Shown: positions 7,349-14,386, counted from the stretch's first letter. The stretch is 18,286 nucleotides of DNA from DATLYH01 sp035575035 (GCA_035575035.1 DATLYH010000019.1:1-18286); one strand, 5' to 3'. The notes: generated from the sequence alone by a model not told the origin. Program-made: numbers and translations.

Positions 7349-7896
7349 CTACTCATCCTCCGACGAAAGGAAAGCAACCCTCAGACGTTGTATCTTCATC
7401 CGCTCGGGATATGCAAAGTCCCGGTCCCCCGATGCTCCGGAACAAGGGAGACATTCGAGGCGAATGCTCAACCCGTCGTTACGCCATCGAGAGTTGGTGA
7501 AGTGTGGGCAAGCGTCATGCCAAGGCGGAAGCGGAACAAGGATTGTGCGCCAAGTGATTGGCAGTTGGCAAGATAGGATGCGACCGACTGGCAACGTGGT
7601 CGGCGGGCCGGGGTAGGTCTGCTCAGAATCCGGTGCGGCCGGAGCGCGATTTCGACAACCGCGGCGAAACAGCCGGGAAGAAGGAGCCAGCGCGTCTTGA
7701 TGGGACGGAGCCGGTCTCTTCTTCCCGGTGGGTCGGGGTCTTATGCTTTCGTCCGCGGCCCGCTCCGAGTTGCTGAACCGTCCGGCGTGGCCGGGGCCAC
7801 GGTCAGATGTGGCGCCGGGGCTGCGAAGACCCCGTCCTGGCCACTTGACCGGAGCCCCAGTGCGAGCCATTGGGGCTACAAAGGGGCCAACCGCTT
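7349..7896. other. 548-bp spacer between two DUF1559 genes, no gene seen
   Basis: Open frames exist on both strands, but none has a ribosome binding site, a recognisable domain or planctomycete protein character, so I call none. The stretch holds the hairpin at 7853-7877 that probably ends copy C transcription, and the weak promoter candidate for copy B at 7542-7571. The length is unusual for two recently duplicated neighbours. Confidence 0.5.
7853..7877 (-). terminator. hairpin after DUF1559 copy C
   Basis: AGCCCCA (7853-7859) pairs with TGGGGCT (7871-7877) across an 11-nt loop. It starts 19 bp beyond the copy C stop codon. There is no T tract, so termination may be weak or factor-assisted. 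Confidence 0.4.
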
Positions 7897-8922
7897 TTAG
7901 AAATTGGGGATCTCGCGGCTGCCCTGACGGCGGAACACTATTGGGTCTACTCCCCAACTAATCACATGCACCGAGCCGTCGCAGTAGAGCATGTTCACGC
8001 CGCCGGAGTGTGGACCGCCGAACTTATCGGTCAACTGCCTCCCGAGGCGATCCGGTTCCGGCGGGTTGAAGGTACTGCGGCAGATGTCATTGTTCATGCC
8101 GCTGTACATGCACTCGTTATCTCCTGGGTCCTTGCCGGTGCGGTAGTTGGCGGGATTGAGGTACTTTTCGCCGGCGTAGAAGGTGTTGCTGGTGCCGTTG
8201 GTGATTTCCATAATGCGGATCTCACTGGCCGGAGCAATGATGCCGTCGAACTGCTGCTGCCGGCTTGCCCAATCCCAGGTGGTGTCCCCCACTTGCAGGT
8301 TGGGCGGGCCGCCATCGTGCTCGAACTTGGGTCCCGGGGTGGGAAGCCGCTTCATGCCGGCGCCGGCGTTGGCGGCGTAGTCGGTGCGGGCAAAAATCAA
8401 ACTCAGGGGGGTATTCGGCCGGAGGTTGATGAACCGGTCGTTGGGATTCGGCGGGTCCCACACATACGAGGCGCTGGCCCGGCGGGTGGGACAATTCATG
8501 GTCTTGATGGGGGTGGAGGCCATCTTAGGCAACTCCGCCCACCGTGCCGTGTCCGGCTGGATGCCCTTGCCGATGGCCCGGATGTTGTCCTGCTCCATGA
8601 AGGACAGCAGCTGATAGATCCAGCCGCCCGGTTGGCTCTTGCCGCTGCCGCGGTCCGGCTCGCCGACCCAGAACCAACCCCAGCCCCCGCCCGGCAGGAA
8701 CTTGTAGGTGCTCTCGTGATTGTGCACCGCCAGGCCGATCTGCCGGAGGTTGTTGCTGCACTCGGTGCGCTGGGCCGCCTCGCGGACTTTCTGCACCGCT
8801 GGCAAGAGCAGCGCAATCAGAATGGCGATGATGGCAATCACCACCAACAGCTCGATCAAGGTGAAGCCGCGACGCTCGCCCGGCTCACCTCGGGCACCGT
8901 GGAAGAATGGTGAGCACTTCAT
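7897..8922 (-). CDS. DUF1559 protein with prepilin-type N terminus (copy C)
   Basis: This is a 341-residue protein. I chose the ATG at 8922 because GGGGAGG (8931-8937) sits 8 nt upstream. The frame extends back to 9021, but that would overlap the lipoprotein gene and has no signal. A 19-residue leader rich in Gly and Arg ends at G19. The segment FTLIELLVVIAIIAILIALLLP and the DUF1559 domain follow. The final motif is H305-X9-D315-G316. It is a close paralogue of copy B over the whole length, with differences concentrated in the middle (around the NCPTRR segment). It follows the lipoprotein gene by 95 bp in the same direction, a pairing often seen in planctomycetes. It has no promoter of its own that I can see and may depend on read-through past the hairpin at 8942-8984. 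Confidence 0.93.
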   Translation of the reverse strand: MKCSPFFHGARGEPGERRGFTLIELLVVIAIIAILIALLLPAVQKVREAAQRTECSNNLRQIGLAVHNHESTYKFLPGGGWGWFWVGEPDRGSGKSQPGGWIYQLLSFMEQDNIRAIGKGIQPDTARWAELPKMASTPIKTMNCPTRRASASYVWDPPNPNDRFINLRPNTPLSLIFARTDYAANAGAGMKRLPTPGPKFEHDGGPPNLQVGDTTWDWASRQQQFDGIIAPASEIRIMEITNGTSNTFYAGEKYLNPANYRTGKDPGDNECMYSGMNNDICRSTFNPPEPDRLGRQLTDKFGGPHSGGVNMLYCDGSVHVISWGVDPIVFRRQGSREIPNF

Positions 8923-8941
8923 GGATTCTACCTCCCCAATG

Positions 8942-8984
8942 AAAAAAAGATGAGGGCCGCCCCTCTTGGGTCCGGCCGGGGCGG
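8942..8984 (-). terminator. hairpin and T run between lipoprotein and DUF1559 copy C
   Basis: On the minus strand, CCGCCCC (8978-8984) pairs with GGGGCGG (8957-8963) across a 14-nt loop. After CCCTCATC it is followed by seven T (8942-8948). The T run ends only 20 nt before the copy C start. It could be a partial terminator or attenuator between the two genes. The gap between stem and T run is longer than in a classical terminator. Confidence 0.38.
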
Positions 8985-9017
8985 TTAGCCGGGTTGGTTC
9001 CTCCCCTCCATCGGCCG

Positions 9018-9641
9018 TCACCGACTGCTCAGTCGGAACACGATGTCTTCCCGCAGGGCAGGCCCTATCTCCTGCCCCAACACCGTTTCCTTGTTGTAGC
9101 GCGCCGGCAATCTCTCCTGGCCCGAGGGATCTTTCTGCGATATTTCAACTCGATAAAAACCGGGCTGCACTCCAGCGAGGTCGTACCCCTCGGTCTTGAG
9201 TTCGACAACCCCCTTTCCATCGCTGACGCCGGAAGCCGGTTTAATCGCCGCGGCCATGAATTTTTCCGGGACAAAGGTGACCGTGGCGTCACGGAGCGGC
9301 CGGCCGTCAAGCAGCACCTGACAGGAGACGCTGCCGATCAGGCCCGCGCCGCTGTCGAGGTAATACTGGAGCCGTTTGGCAATCTCTTCCGCACTGAGGC
9401 GCCCATCGCCGTTGGCGTCCATCGACCTCAGGCTTCCCTTCAGCGCCGGGCATTTTTCCAATTCCTTGCTGTCGAGGAAGCCGTCGTTGTTGGCGTCATA
9501 TTCCGCGAGGGCCTGTTCGCTCATGGGCCCCGGCTCGATCTTCGGGACCGCTATGCTGCCGGGATTGCAGCCGGCCGCCGCCAACAGCAGTCCGATTCCC
9601 AACAGCGGCAGGCGGATCAATCGCAGAACCGGCAAGTGCAT
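9018..9641 (-). CDS. lipoprotein with EF-hand pair and transthyretin-like domain
   Basis: This is a 207-residue protein. I chose the ATG at 9641 because it gives a proper lipoprotein signal: hydrophobic residues 11-23 and the lipobox AAG-C with lipidated C25. A GGGGA at 9 nt upstream is a moderate ribosome binding site; the frame extends to 9824 without a signal. Two canonical EF-hand calcium loops follow, at D49-E60 (DANNDGFLDSKE) and D75-E86 (DANGDGRLSAEE). The C-terminal half (about 103-207) matches the carboxypeptidase-regulatory/transthyretin-like fold: GRPLRDATVTFVPE, a GVSDGKGVVEL turn and the GFYRVEIS strand. Similar small lipoproteins sit beside DUF1559 genes throughout the planctomycetes, and the role of the pair is unknown. 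It should be a periplasmic or outer-leaflet anchored, calcium-responsive protein. Confidence 0.88.
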   Translation of the reverse strand: MHLPVLRLIRLPLLGIGLLLAAAGCNPGSIAVPKIEPGPMSEQALAEYDANNDGFLDSKELEKCPALKGSLRSMDANGDGRLSAEEIAKRLQYYLDSGAGLIGSVSCQVLLDGRPLRDATVTFVPEKFMAAAIKPASGVSDGKGVVELKTEGYDLAGVQPGFYRVEISQKDPSGQERLPARYNKETVLGQEIGPALREDIVFRLSSR

Positions 9642-10041
9642 GGCAGCGTTCCCCGATAGGATGAACCGCAACGTCGGGATGCCTTTCATGCCGACCCTCG
9701 GAAGGCCGCCATCCCGGGCGCCGAACTGCCTTGTGCCCGGAAGGCCGCCATTGGCCTGGGCGTTTCTGACCGTTATGAAGGAATCGAAACAGACAAGCGA
9801 GTACTTAGACTGTGTCGGGAGCAAACTGCTCTGCCGCTTTCATAATTTACTCATCGCCTTGGGGAGAAGCCAGCAAATTCCAGGGGTTTCGGCCTTTTCA
9901 TCAGGAGGCCGGCCGTGAAGGGAGGGAGGAATGGGGAGTAGGAAGTCGGCAAGAGGGGGTTCCTATTCCCTCTTGCTGACTCCCTGGTGGCGGTCGATTA
10001 GGCCCGGCGTCGGGACTGCAAGCAGCCGTGCATCCCGGCGG
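9642..10041. other. 400-bp region with short direct repeats and a hairpin, no gene
   Basis: No coding sequence is supported. The 14-mer CGGAAGGCCGCCAT occurs twice, at 9699-9712 and 9738-9751 (period 39). A small CGGCCT/AGGCCG stem lies at 9890-9911, and the hairpin at 9945-9980 sits near the end of the metalloregulator gene. The lipoprotein promoter should lie here, but I cannot point to convincing boxes. Confidence 0.45.
9945..9980 (-). terminator. hairpin downstream of the metalloregulator gene
   Basis: GTCGGCAAGAGGG (9945-9957) and CCCTCTTGCTGAC (9968-9980) pair at 12 of 13 positions around a 10-nt loop. It lies about 60 bp beyond the stop of the metalloregulator gene in its direction of transcription. 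There is no strong T tract. Confidence 0.45.
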
Positions 10042-10713
10042 CTACTCCTCGCTCACCAGCTCGCCGCGCAGGCCGGCCAGGCCCTCGCTGCCCAGGGGGA
10101 TGACCTGATCCCCTACCTCGATTTCGAACAGGTCGTCGAGCGGCCGATGGCTACGGATGCGGACGGTGGCGCCCGGGGTCAGGCCAAGGGCCTGCCAGCG
10201 GCGCAAGCGGGCGGGGTCGTCGTCCTGGGCCTCGCGGATGATCACACGCTGGCCGGTCTGGAACTGGTTCAACGGCTGCAAGTCGCGGTCAAGGAGTTGG
10301 CCCTCGCGCGTCGGGATGGGATGGCCGTGCGGGTCTTCCAGCGGCTCGCCTAGGTAGCTGGCCAGCGCTTGCTCCAGCCGGGGCGAGATGGCATGCTCGA
10401 GGGCTTCGGCCTCGGCGTCTACCTCGCTCCAGTCCAGGCCGAGCACGCGCGTCAGGAACAGCTCGACCAGCCGGTGCCGGCGGATAACTCGCCGCGCCTC
10501 GGCGATGCCCCGCTCAGTCAGCCGGGCGCCGTGGCCGGATTCGTAGGTGATCCAGCCTGCCTCGGCCAGCCGTTTGAGCATCCCCGTGACCGACGGCGCG
10601 CGCACCTCCAGGCGCGAGGCGATAGCCAAGGGCGACACCATTTCCTCGGCGCCGCCGAGGCTGTGGATCGCCTTCAGGTAGTCTTGTACCGCCCGGCTCG
10701 GCTGGTCCCCCAT
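10042..10713 (-). CDS. MntR/DtxR-family metal-dependent transcriptional regulator with FeoA-like domain
   Basis: This is a 223-residue protein. I chose the ATG at 10713 because GGAGG (10722-10726) lies 8 nt upstream; the frame runs on upstream without family similarity. Residues 1-70 form the winged helix (VSPLAIASRLEVRAPSVTGMLKRLAEAGWI, split in a typical way), with the wing near GHGARLTERG. Residues 71-125 are the dimerisation and metal-binding domain. About 145-223 is an SH3/FeoA-like domain (LGLTPGATVRI, GDQVIPLGSEGLAGL). Aligned to Bacillus MntR, the ligands D8, H77, E99, E102 and H103 correspond to D11, H80, E103, E106 and H107. E11 is replaced by K14. A Glu rather than Cys at the DtxR C102 position favours manganese-type sensing. 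It probably represses metal-uptake genes, which are not in this window. Confidence 0.9.
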   Translation of the reverse strand: MGDQPSRAVQDYLKAIHSLGGAEEMVSPLAIASRLEVRAPSVTGMLKRLAEAGWITYESGHGARLTERGIAEARRVIRRHRLVELFLTRVLGLDWSEVDAEAEALEHAISPRLEQALASYLGEPLEDPHGHPIPTREGQLLDRDLQPLNQFQTGQRVIIREAQDDDPARLRRWQALGLTPGATVRIRSHRPLDDLFEIEVGDQVIPLGSEGLAGLRGELVSEE

Positions 10714-10799
10714 CCGCCCGTCCTCCGCTGGGTTTTTCTTTCCCCTCTGGGGGCATCCTATCGCAGACCGACCTTGTCGGGAACCCTGACCGGTGCCGC

Positions 10800-11429
10800 T
10801 CATCCTTGCAGCGCGTAGGTCAGCCAGAGCGACAGGCCGAAAACGATGCGCAGCCCGGTTTGCAGTGACACCCACCACAGGGCGGTATTGAGCATCCGGC
10901 TGGTGCTGAGCAGGGCCGCCCGGACCTCGACCGCCACCATCTGCCGCGGATTGATGTAACCCAGGGTAAAGAAACGCACCACCGGCGCCGTCCACGACCG
11001 GAGCCAGTACTCGGCCTGGTCGAAATACTTCTCCAGCTCTGCCCGATCCAGCTCGCCGACATTCCAGATGCCGTAGACATCGACGGCGAGCATGGCCAGG
11101 CCGGTCAGGCCGACGACAGCGGCGCCCCACGATTGAAGCAGCTGTCCGAGCGTCAGGTTGGCCTGCGGCCAGACGACCCGGCAGGCCAGCGAGTGGATCA
11201 CTAGCAGGGCCAGCGCCACCAGCGCGGGGAGGATAGTGCCCCAGGTCAGGAAGATGTGGCGATGTTGCCGGACCAGCGCGAACAGGCGCGGCCAGCGCCC
11301 CGAAACCTCCCGGAGCAGGCCGAGGACCGTCCGGTACTGGCGGATGCGCAGGGCGGTGCTGAGCAGGAAGGCCAGGGCCAGATAGAAGTCGAAGAAGCGA
11401 ATGAGGTTAAGGTCCGACAACCAGGTCAT
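10800..11429 (-). CDS. four-TM integral membrane protein of unknown function
   Basis: This is a 209-residue protein. I prefer the ATG at 11429 because the first hydrophobic segment begins right after it. The ribosome binding site is weak, and the upstream extension to 11693 is basic, featureless and would run through a tandem repeat. Hydrophobic helices lie at about 10-28, 60-82, 100-122 and 185-206. A hydrophilic segment at about 125-180 contains ELDRAELEKYFDQAEYWLRSW and GYINPRQMVAVEVRAAL. No family is recognised. It is followed after 86 bp by the metalloregulator gene on the same strand, so the two may be co-transcribed and the protein could be linked to metal homeostasis; this is inference from position only. 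Confidence 0.78.
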   Translation of the reverse strand: MTWLSDLNLIRFFDFYLALAFLLSTALRIRQYRTVLGLLREVSGRWPRLFALVRQHRHIFLTWGTILPALVALALLVIHSLACRVVWPQANLTLGQLLQSWGAAVVGLTGLAMLAVDVYGIWNVGELDRAELEKYFDQAEYWLRSWTAPVVRFFTLGYINPRQMVAVEVRAALLSTSRMLNTALWWVSLQTGLRIVFGLSLWLTYALQG

Positions 11430-11526
11430 GGATGAAGGCCGCCGGATGAAGGGCCAATTCCCGACGTGGCGCCGGCCGCCGGGCCAGCGGCCCGGGCGAA
11501 AGGCTGCCCAGGGTGCCGGTGCCGTC

Positions 11527-11556
11527 ACTCTACCGAACCGCGGGCCGGACTGTCCA
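11527..11556 (-). promoter_or_regulatory. candidate promoter for the membrane protein / metalloregulator pair
   Basis: On the minus strand, TGGACA (11551-11556) is separated by 18 bp from TAGAGT (11527-11532). The leader to the ATG at 11429 would be about 90 nt. The match is moderate. Confidence 0.35.
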
Positions 11557-11583
11557 GAGCGGTCAGATATCCGGCATTGATTT

Positions 11584-11641
11584 ACAAGCCCGGAGCGCCA
11601 GCGATGGGATCGACAAGCCCGGAGCGCCAGCGACGGGACCG
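11584..11641. repeat. two tandem copies of a 29-bp 'CCCGGAGCGCCAGCG' repeat
   Basis: The units at 11584-11612 and 11613-11641 abut directly and differ at two positions (T/C). Each contains the core AAGCCCGGAGCGCCAGCGAY followed by GGGAYCG. I recall related cores as abundant dispersed intergenic repeats in Gemmataceae-type genomes; this is from memory. Confidence 0.8.
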
Positions 11642-11669
11642 ACAGCAAATCACCGTGAACGGGTATTAC

Positions 11670-11699
11670 TTGACCAGACCCGGGACCGATCACTATATC
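11670..11699 (+). promoter_or_regulatory. candidate promoter for the 64-aa membrane protein
   Basis: TTGACC (11670-11675) is separated by 18 bp from TATATC (11694-11699). Both are five-of-six matches to the sigma-70 consensus. Transcription would start near 11706, giving a leader of about 67 nt. Confidence 0.55.
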
Positions 11700-11772
11700 T
11701 CTAGAGACACGTACTGAACCGGCCGGCGCCCTGACCGCGGCGCCCGCACCTGTAGAAAGGACACCAACGCCT

Positions 11773-11967
11773 ATGACGCACGCCGCTTCCCCGGGACACG
11801 AGCACGCACCAGCCGCCGGCCAGCCGTATTTCTCCGCCGTCGAATGGGAGGCGCTTCAGGCCGACGACCGCAAGGCCGGCATGGCCGTCGTCGGCCTGAT
11901 GATGGCCATCTTCACTATCGGGCTGTTCCTTTACCTGGGCGTCGCCCTGGTGGTGATGACGTCCTGA
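11773..11967 (+). CDS. small single-TM protein, unknown function
   Basis: This is a 64-residue protein. The ATG at 11773 has AAAGGA (11756-11761) about 11 nt upstream and a promoter candidate at 11670-11699. The N-terminal half is hydrophilic, with three His residues (H3, H9, H11), an aromatic stretch (YFSAVEWEAL) and a DDRKAG turn. Residues about 36-61 form one transmembrane helix (AGMAVVGLMMAIFTIGLFLYLGV and beyond). Positive charge just before the helix predicts a cytoplasmic N terminus. No family is recognised. A hairpin 10 bp after the stop supports an independent short transcript. It is divergent from the membrane protein / metalloregulator pair. Confidence 0.7.
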   Translation: MTHAASPGHEHAPAAGQPYFSAVEWEALQADDRKAGMAVVGLMMAIFTIGLFLYLGVALVVMTS

Positions 11968-12270
11968 GCCGGCAAGGTCCCCCCGCCGGGGGAATGAGTC
12001 GAGTTGCAGGATCATCAACCGTCATAGGCCGCCCTGCCAATCAACAGGTCGTCATCGGAGCGGCCCTTGGCCTTGTCGGGGTCCAGACCGGCGACCGTCC
12101 CATCCTCTCCAGACCAAGCCACGGCCGTGCAGGTTCAGCCTCGCCGAACAGGGCCTCTTCAAGTCCTATTCCCGGCATAAGTTGCTGTTGATGGGGTCCG
12201 GATAATTTGCGGGGGGCAGTATTAGTGGGTAGAATGTTCTAGATGATCCTGATACTGCGGGGATCGCGTT
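11968..12270. other. 303-bp intergenic region before the SecA-like gene, no gene seen
   Basis: Apart from the hairpin at its start, the region shows a weak possible promoter for the SecA-like gene. TAGAAT (12230-12235) lies 17 bp after TTGCGG (12207-12212). The -35 match is poor. Confidence 0.4.
11978..11993 (+). terminator. short GC hairpin after the small membrane protein gene
   Basis: TCCCCC (11978-11983) pairs with GGGGGA (11988-11993) across a four-base loop, 10 bp after the stop codon. There is no T tract. Confidence 0.4.
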
Positions 12271-14295
12271 GTGAACACTGTGACGGATGAACGAGTTGAA
12301 GTGACCGCGCCGCCGGATGTTGTTGCCGCGCAGCCCGCGCGGAGCCGGCTTGGCCCCCGCTGGCGCAATCGGCTGCTGGCCCTGCTCGGGCTCCCCTGGC
12401 AACGGCGGCTGGCCCGGGCCGCCTTGCTCGTGGACTCTATCCGCCACTGGGAGCGCCAGTTCAGCCGGATCAGCGACGAGGACATGAAGCGGGTGGCGTT
12501 GCAACTCCGCAGCCGGGCCCGCGGCGGCGAATCGCTTGATCGGCTGCTGCCTGAACTGTTCGGTCTGGGCTGTGTCGCCTGCGCCCGGCTGTTGAAGATG
12601 CGCCCCTTCGACGTGCAGCTGGTCGCCGGTGTCGTCCTCCACCAGGGGGGCCTGGCCGAGCTGGCCACTGGCGAGGGCAAGACCCTGGTCGCTGTCCTGC
12701 CCGCGGCCCTGAACGCGCTGACCGGTAAAGGGGTCCATGTCACCACCGTCAACGACTACCTCGCCCGCCGCGACGCCGAGTGGATGGGGCCGGTCTACCG
12801 CGCCCTGGGCCTGAGCGTCGGCGTGCTGCAACAGCAGATGAGCGACACCGATCGCGCCCAGGCTTACCGCTGCGATATCACCTACGGCACTGCCAGCGAG
12901 TTTGGCTTCGATTTCCTCCGCGATCGGCTCAAGATCGCCGGCGCCATGGGCCGGGCCACGCCGTTCTGGCTCCCCTGGACGGCCAACGGCCCGTACGCCC
13001 AGCCCCTCGACCCCCGGGTGCAGCGCGAGCACAACTTCGCCCTGGTGGATGAAGCCGACAACATCTTCATCGACGAGGCCCGCACCCCGCTGATCATCAG
13101 CAACCCCACCCGGCCGGCTACCCCCGAGGAGTGCATCGTCTACCAGTGGGCCGACAAGCTTGCCCGCAGCATGAAGCGCGACCGGCACTTCCTCCTGGAC
13201 GAGAAGAAGCAGAAACTGGAGCTGACCGAGGAAGGCCGGCAGATGGTCCGCTGGTCCAACCCGCCGACCGGGCCACACTCCCATGCCATGGACAAACTGC
13301 AAGAGCACGTGGAGCGGGCGCTGCACGCCCACTACCGCTTCCGGCTCGATCAGCACTACATGATCCACAAGGACAAGATTGTCATTGTGGACGAGGGGAC
13401 CGGCCGGCCCCAGCCCGACCGCCACTGGCGCGATGGGCTGCACCAGGCGGTGGAAGCCAAGGAAGGGGTGCCGATCACCGTCGCCTCCGACCACGCCGCC
13501 CAGATCACTTACCAGAGCTACTTCCGGCTGTACAAGAAGCTGGCGGGGATGACTGGCACGGCGGCCCAGAACTGGTGGGAGCTGCGCCGTGTCTACAAAC
13601 TCTGGGTGGTCTGCGTGCCAACCAACCGGCCGGTGATCCGTCAGCAGTGGCCCGACCGCATCTTCCCAACCGAGGAGGCCAAGTTCGACGCCGTCGTGGA
13701 GGAGATCCAGCGCCTCAAGGCCCAGGGCCGGCCGGTGCTGATCGGTACGCGCTCGGTGGAGAAGTCGGAGAAGCTCAGCCTGCGTCTGAAGAAGCTCGGC
13801 ATTGAGCACCAGGTGTTGAACGCCCGCCAACTGGAGAAGGAGGCCCAGATCGTGGCCCAGGCGGGCCAACCGGGCAAGGTGACCATCGCCACCAACATGG
13901 CCGGTCGCGGCACCGACATCAAGCTGGGACCGGGCGTGGCCGAGGCGGGCGGCCTGCATGTGCTCGGCACCGAACGGCACGACGCCCGCCGCATCGACCG
14001 CCAGCTGGCCGGCCGGGCCGGCCGGCAGGGCGACCCCGGCAGCGCCCAGTTTTTCCTGTCACTGGAGGACGAGTTGCTGGAAGGACTGGGGCCCGATCAG
14101 CAAGAGGAGTTGAAGGAATTCGGCCAGCGGCACGTCAACGACCCCATCGACTGGCAGCGCTACGCGCGGCTGTTTTTGAAAGCCCAGCGCCGGCTGGAGC
14201 GCCGCCACCGCCGGCAGCGCATCGACCTGATGGTCTACGAGCGGAATCGCCGCGAGATCCTTAAGGATCTCGGGGCCGATCCCTACGTGGATTGA
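12271..14295 (+). CDS. short SecA-like preprotein translocase ATPase (C-terminally reduced)
   Basis: This is a 674-residue protein starting at GTG 12271 with a weak GGGGA 8 nt upstream. SecA landmarks are clear. MRPFDVQLVAG is followed by Walker A ATGEGKT (132-138). TTVNDYLARRDAEW and EFGFDFLRD follow. Walker B appears as DEAD (260-263; canonical SecA has DEVD), then IDEARTPLIIS. The WRDGLHQAVEAKEG element, AGMTGTA (425-431), TNMAGRGTD (541-549) and GRAGRQGD (581-588) complete the second motor domain. Standard SecA is 830-1000 residues. This one stops after the first part of the long scaffold helix (AQRRLERRHRRQR, 638-650). It therefore lacks the helical wing, the two-helix finger and the C-terminal zinc tail. 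The motor and substrate-clamp parts look intact, so it is probably an accessory SecA2-type ATPase beside a full-length SecA elsewhere. Confidence 0.9.
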   Translation: MNTVTDERVEVTAPPDVVAAQPARSRLGPRWRNRLLALLGLPWQRRLARAALLVDSIRHWERQFSRISDEDMKRVALQLRSRARGGESLDRLLPELFGLGCVACARLLKMRPFDVQLVAGVVLHQGGLAELATGEGKTLVAVLPAALNALTGKGVHVTTVNDYLARRDAEWMGPVYRALGLSVGVLQQQMSDTDRAQAYRCDITYGTASEFGFDFLRDRLKIAGAMGRATPFWLPWTANGPYAQPLDPRVQREHNFALVDEADNIFIDEARTPLIISNPTRPATPEECIVYQWADKLARSMKRDRHFLLDEKKQKLELTEEGRQMVRWSNPPTGPHSHAMDKLQEHVERALHAHYRFRLDQHYMIHKDKIVIVDEGTGRPQPDRHWRDGLHQAVEAKEGVPITVASDHAAQITYQSYFRLYKKLAGMTGTAAQNWWELRRVYKLWVVCVPTNRPVIRQQWPDRIFPTEEAKFDAVVEEIQRLKAQGRPVLIGTRSVEKSEKLSLRLKKLGIEHQVLNARQLEKEAQIVAQAGQPGKVTIATNMAGRGTDIKLGPGVAEAGGLHVLGTERHDARRIDRQLAGRAGRQGDPGSAQFFLSLEDELLEGLGPDQQEELKEFGQRHVNDPIDWQRYARLFLKAQRRLERRHRRQRIDLMVYERNRREILKDLGADPYVD

Positions 14296-14338
14296 TGCAG
14301 CGCCGAGAAACGCCCGCAATCGAATCTCCGCTCGGTGG

Positions 14339-14357
14339 GGCCGCCGGGCCGGCGGCC
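14339..14357. terminator. GC hairpin between convergent SecA-like and protease genes
   Basis: GGCCGCC (14339-14345) pairs with GGCGGCC (14351-14357) around a five-base loop. It lies in the 91-bp gap between two convergent genes and could act in both directions. There is no T tract. Confidence 0.35.
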
Positions 14358-14386
14358 GGCGCCACGCTCCCGGCTCAGATCCTTGA

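Larger units (their letters stand above)
11430..11772. other. divergent promoter region with a tandem repeat
   Basis: This 343-bp gap between divergent genes holds no gene. It contains promoter candidates in both directions and two copies of a 29-bp repeat between them. Confidence 0.55.

Noticed and set aside
6392..7576. 394-codon plus-strand open frame over DUF1559 copy B
   Set aside because: It is antisense to a clear DUF1559 gene. A similar frame opposite copy C (7870-8913) arises only because the two real genes are paralogous.
7349..7957. 202-codon minus-strand frame in the spacer between copies C and B
   Set aside because: It overlaps the end of copy C and is rich in Pro, Arg, Gly and Ser, as expected from non-coding GC-rich DNA. 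No start signal was found.
10714..11130. N-terminal extension of the metalloregulator frame
   Set aside because: The extension has no family similarity and overlaps the membrane protein gene. The ATG at 10713 has a good ribosome binding site.
11584..11641. CRISPR-like repeat
   Set aside because: The two 29-bp units abut with no spacer and there are no cas genes nearby, so this is a simple tandem repeat.
12166..13980. 604-codon open frame antisense to the SecA-like gene
   Set aside because: The SecA motifs on the plus strand are unmistakable. The antisense product is low-complexity and matches nothing.
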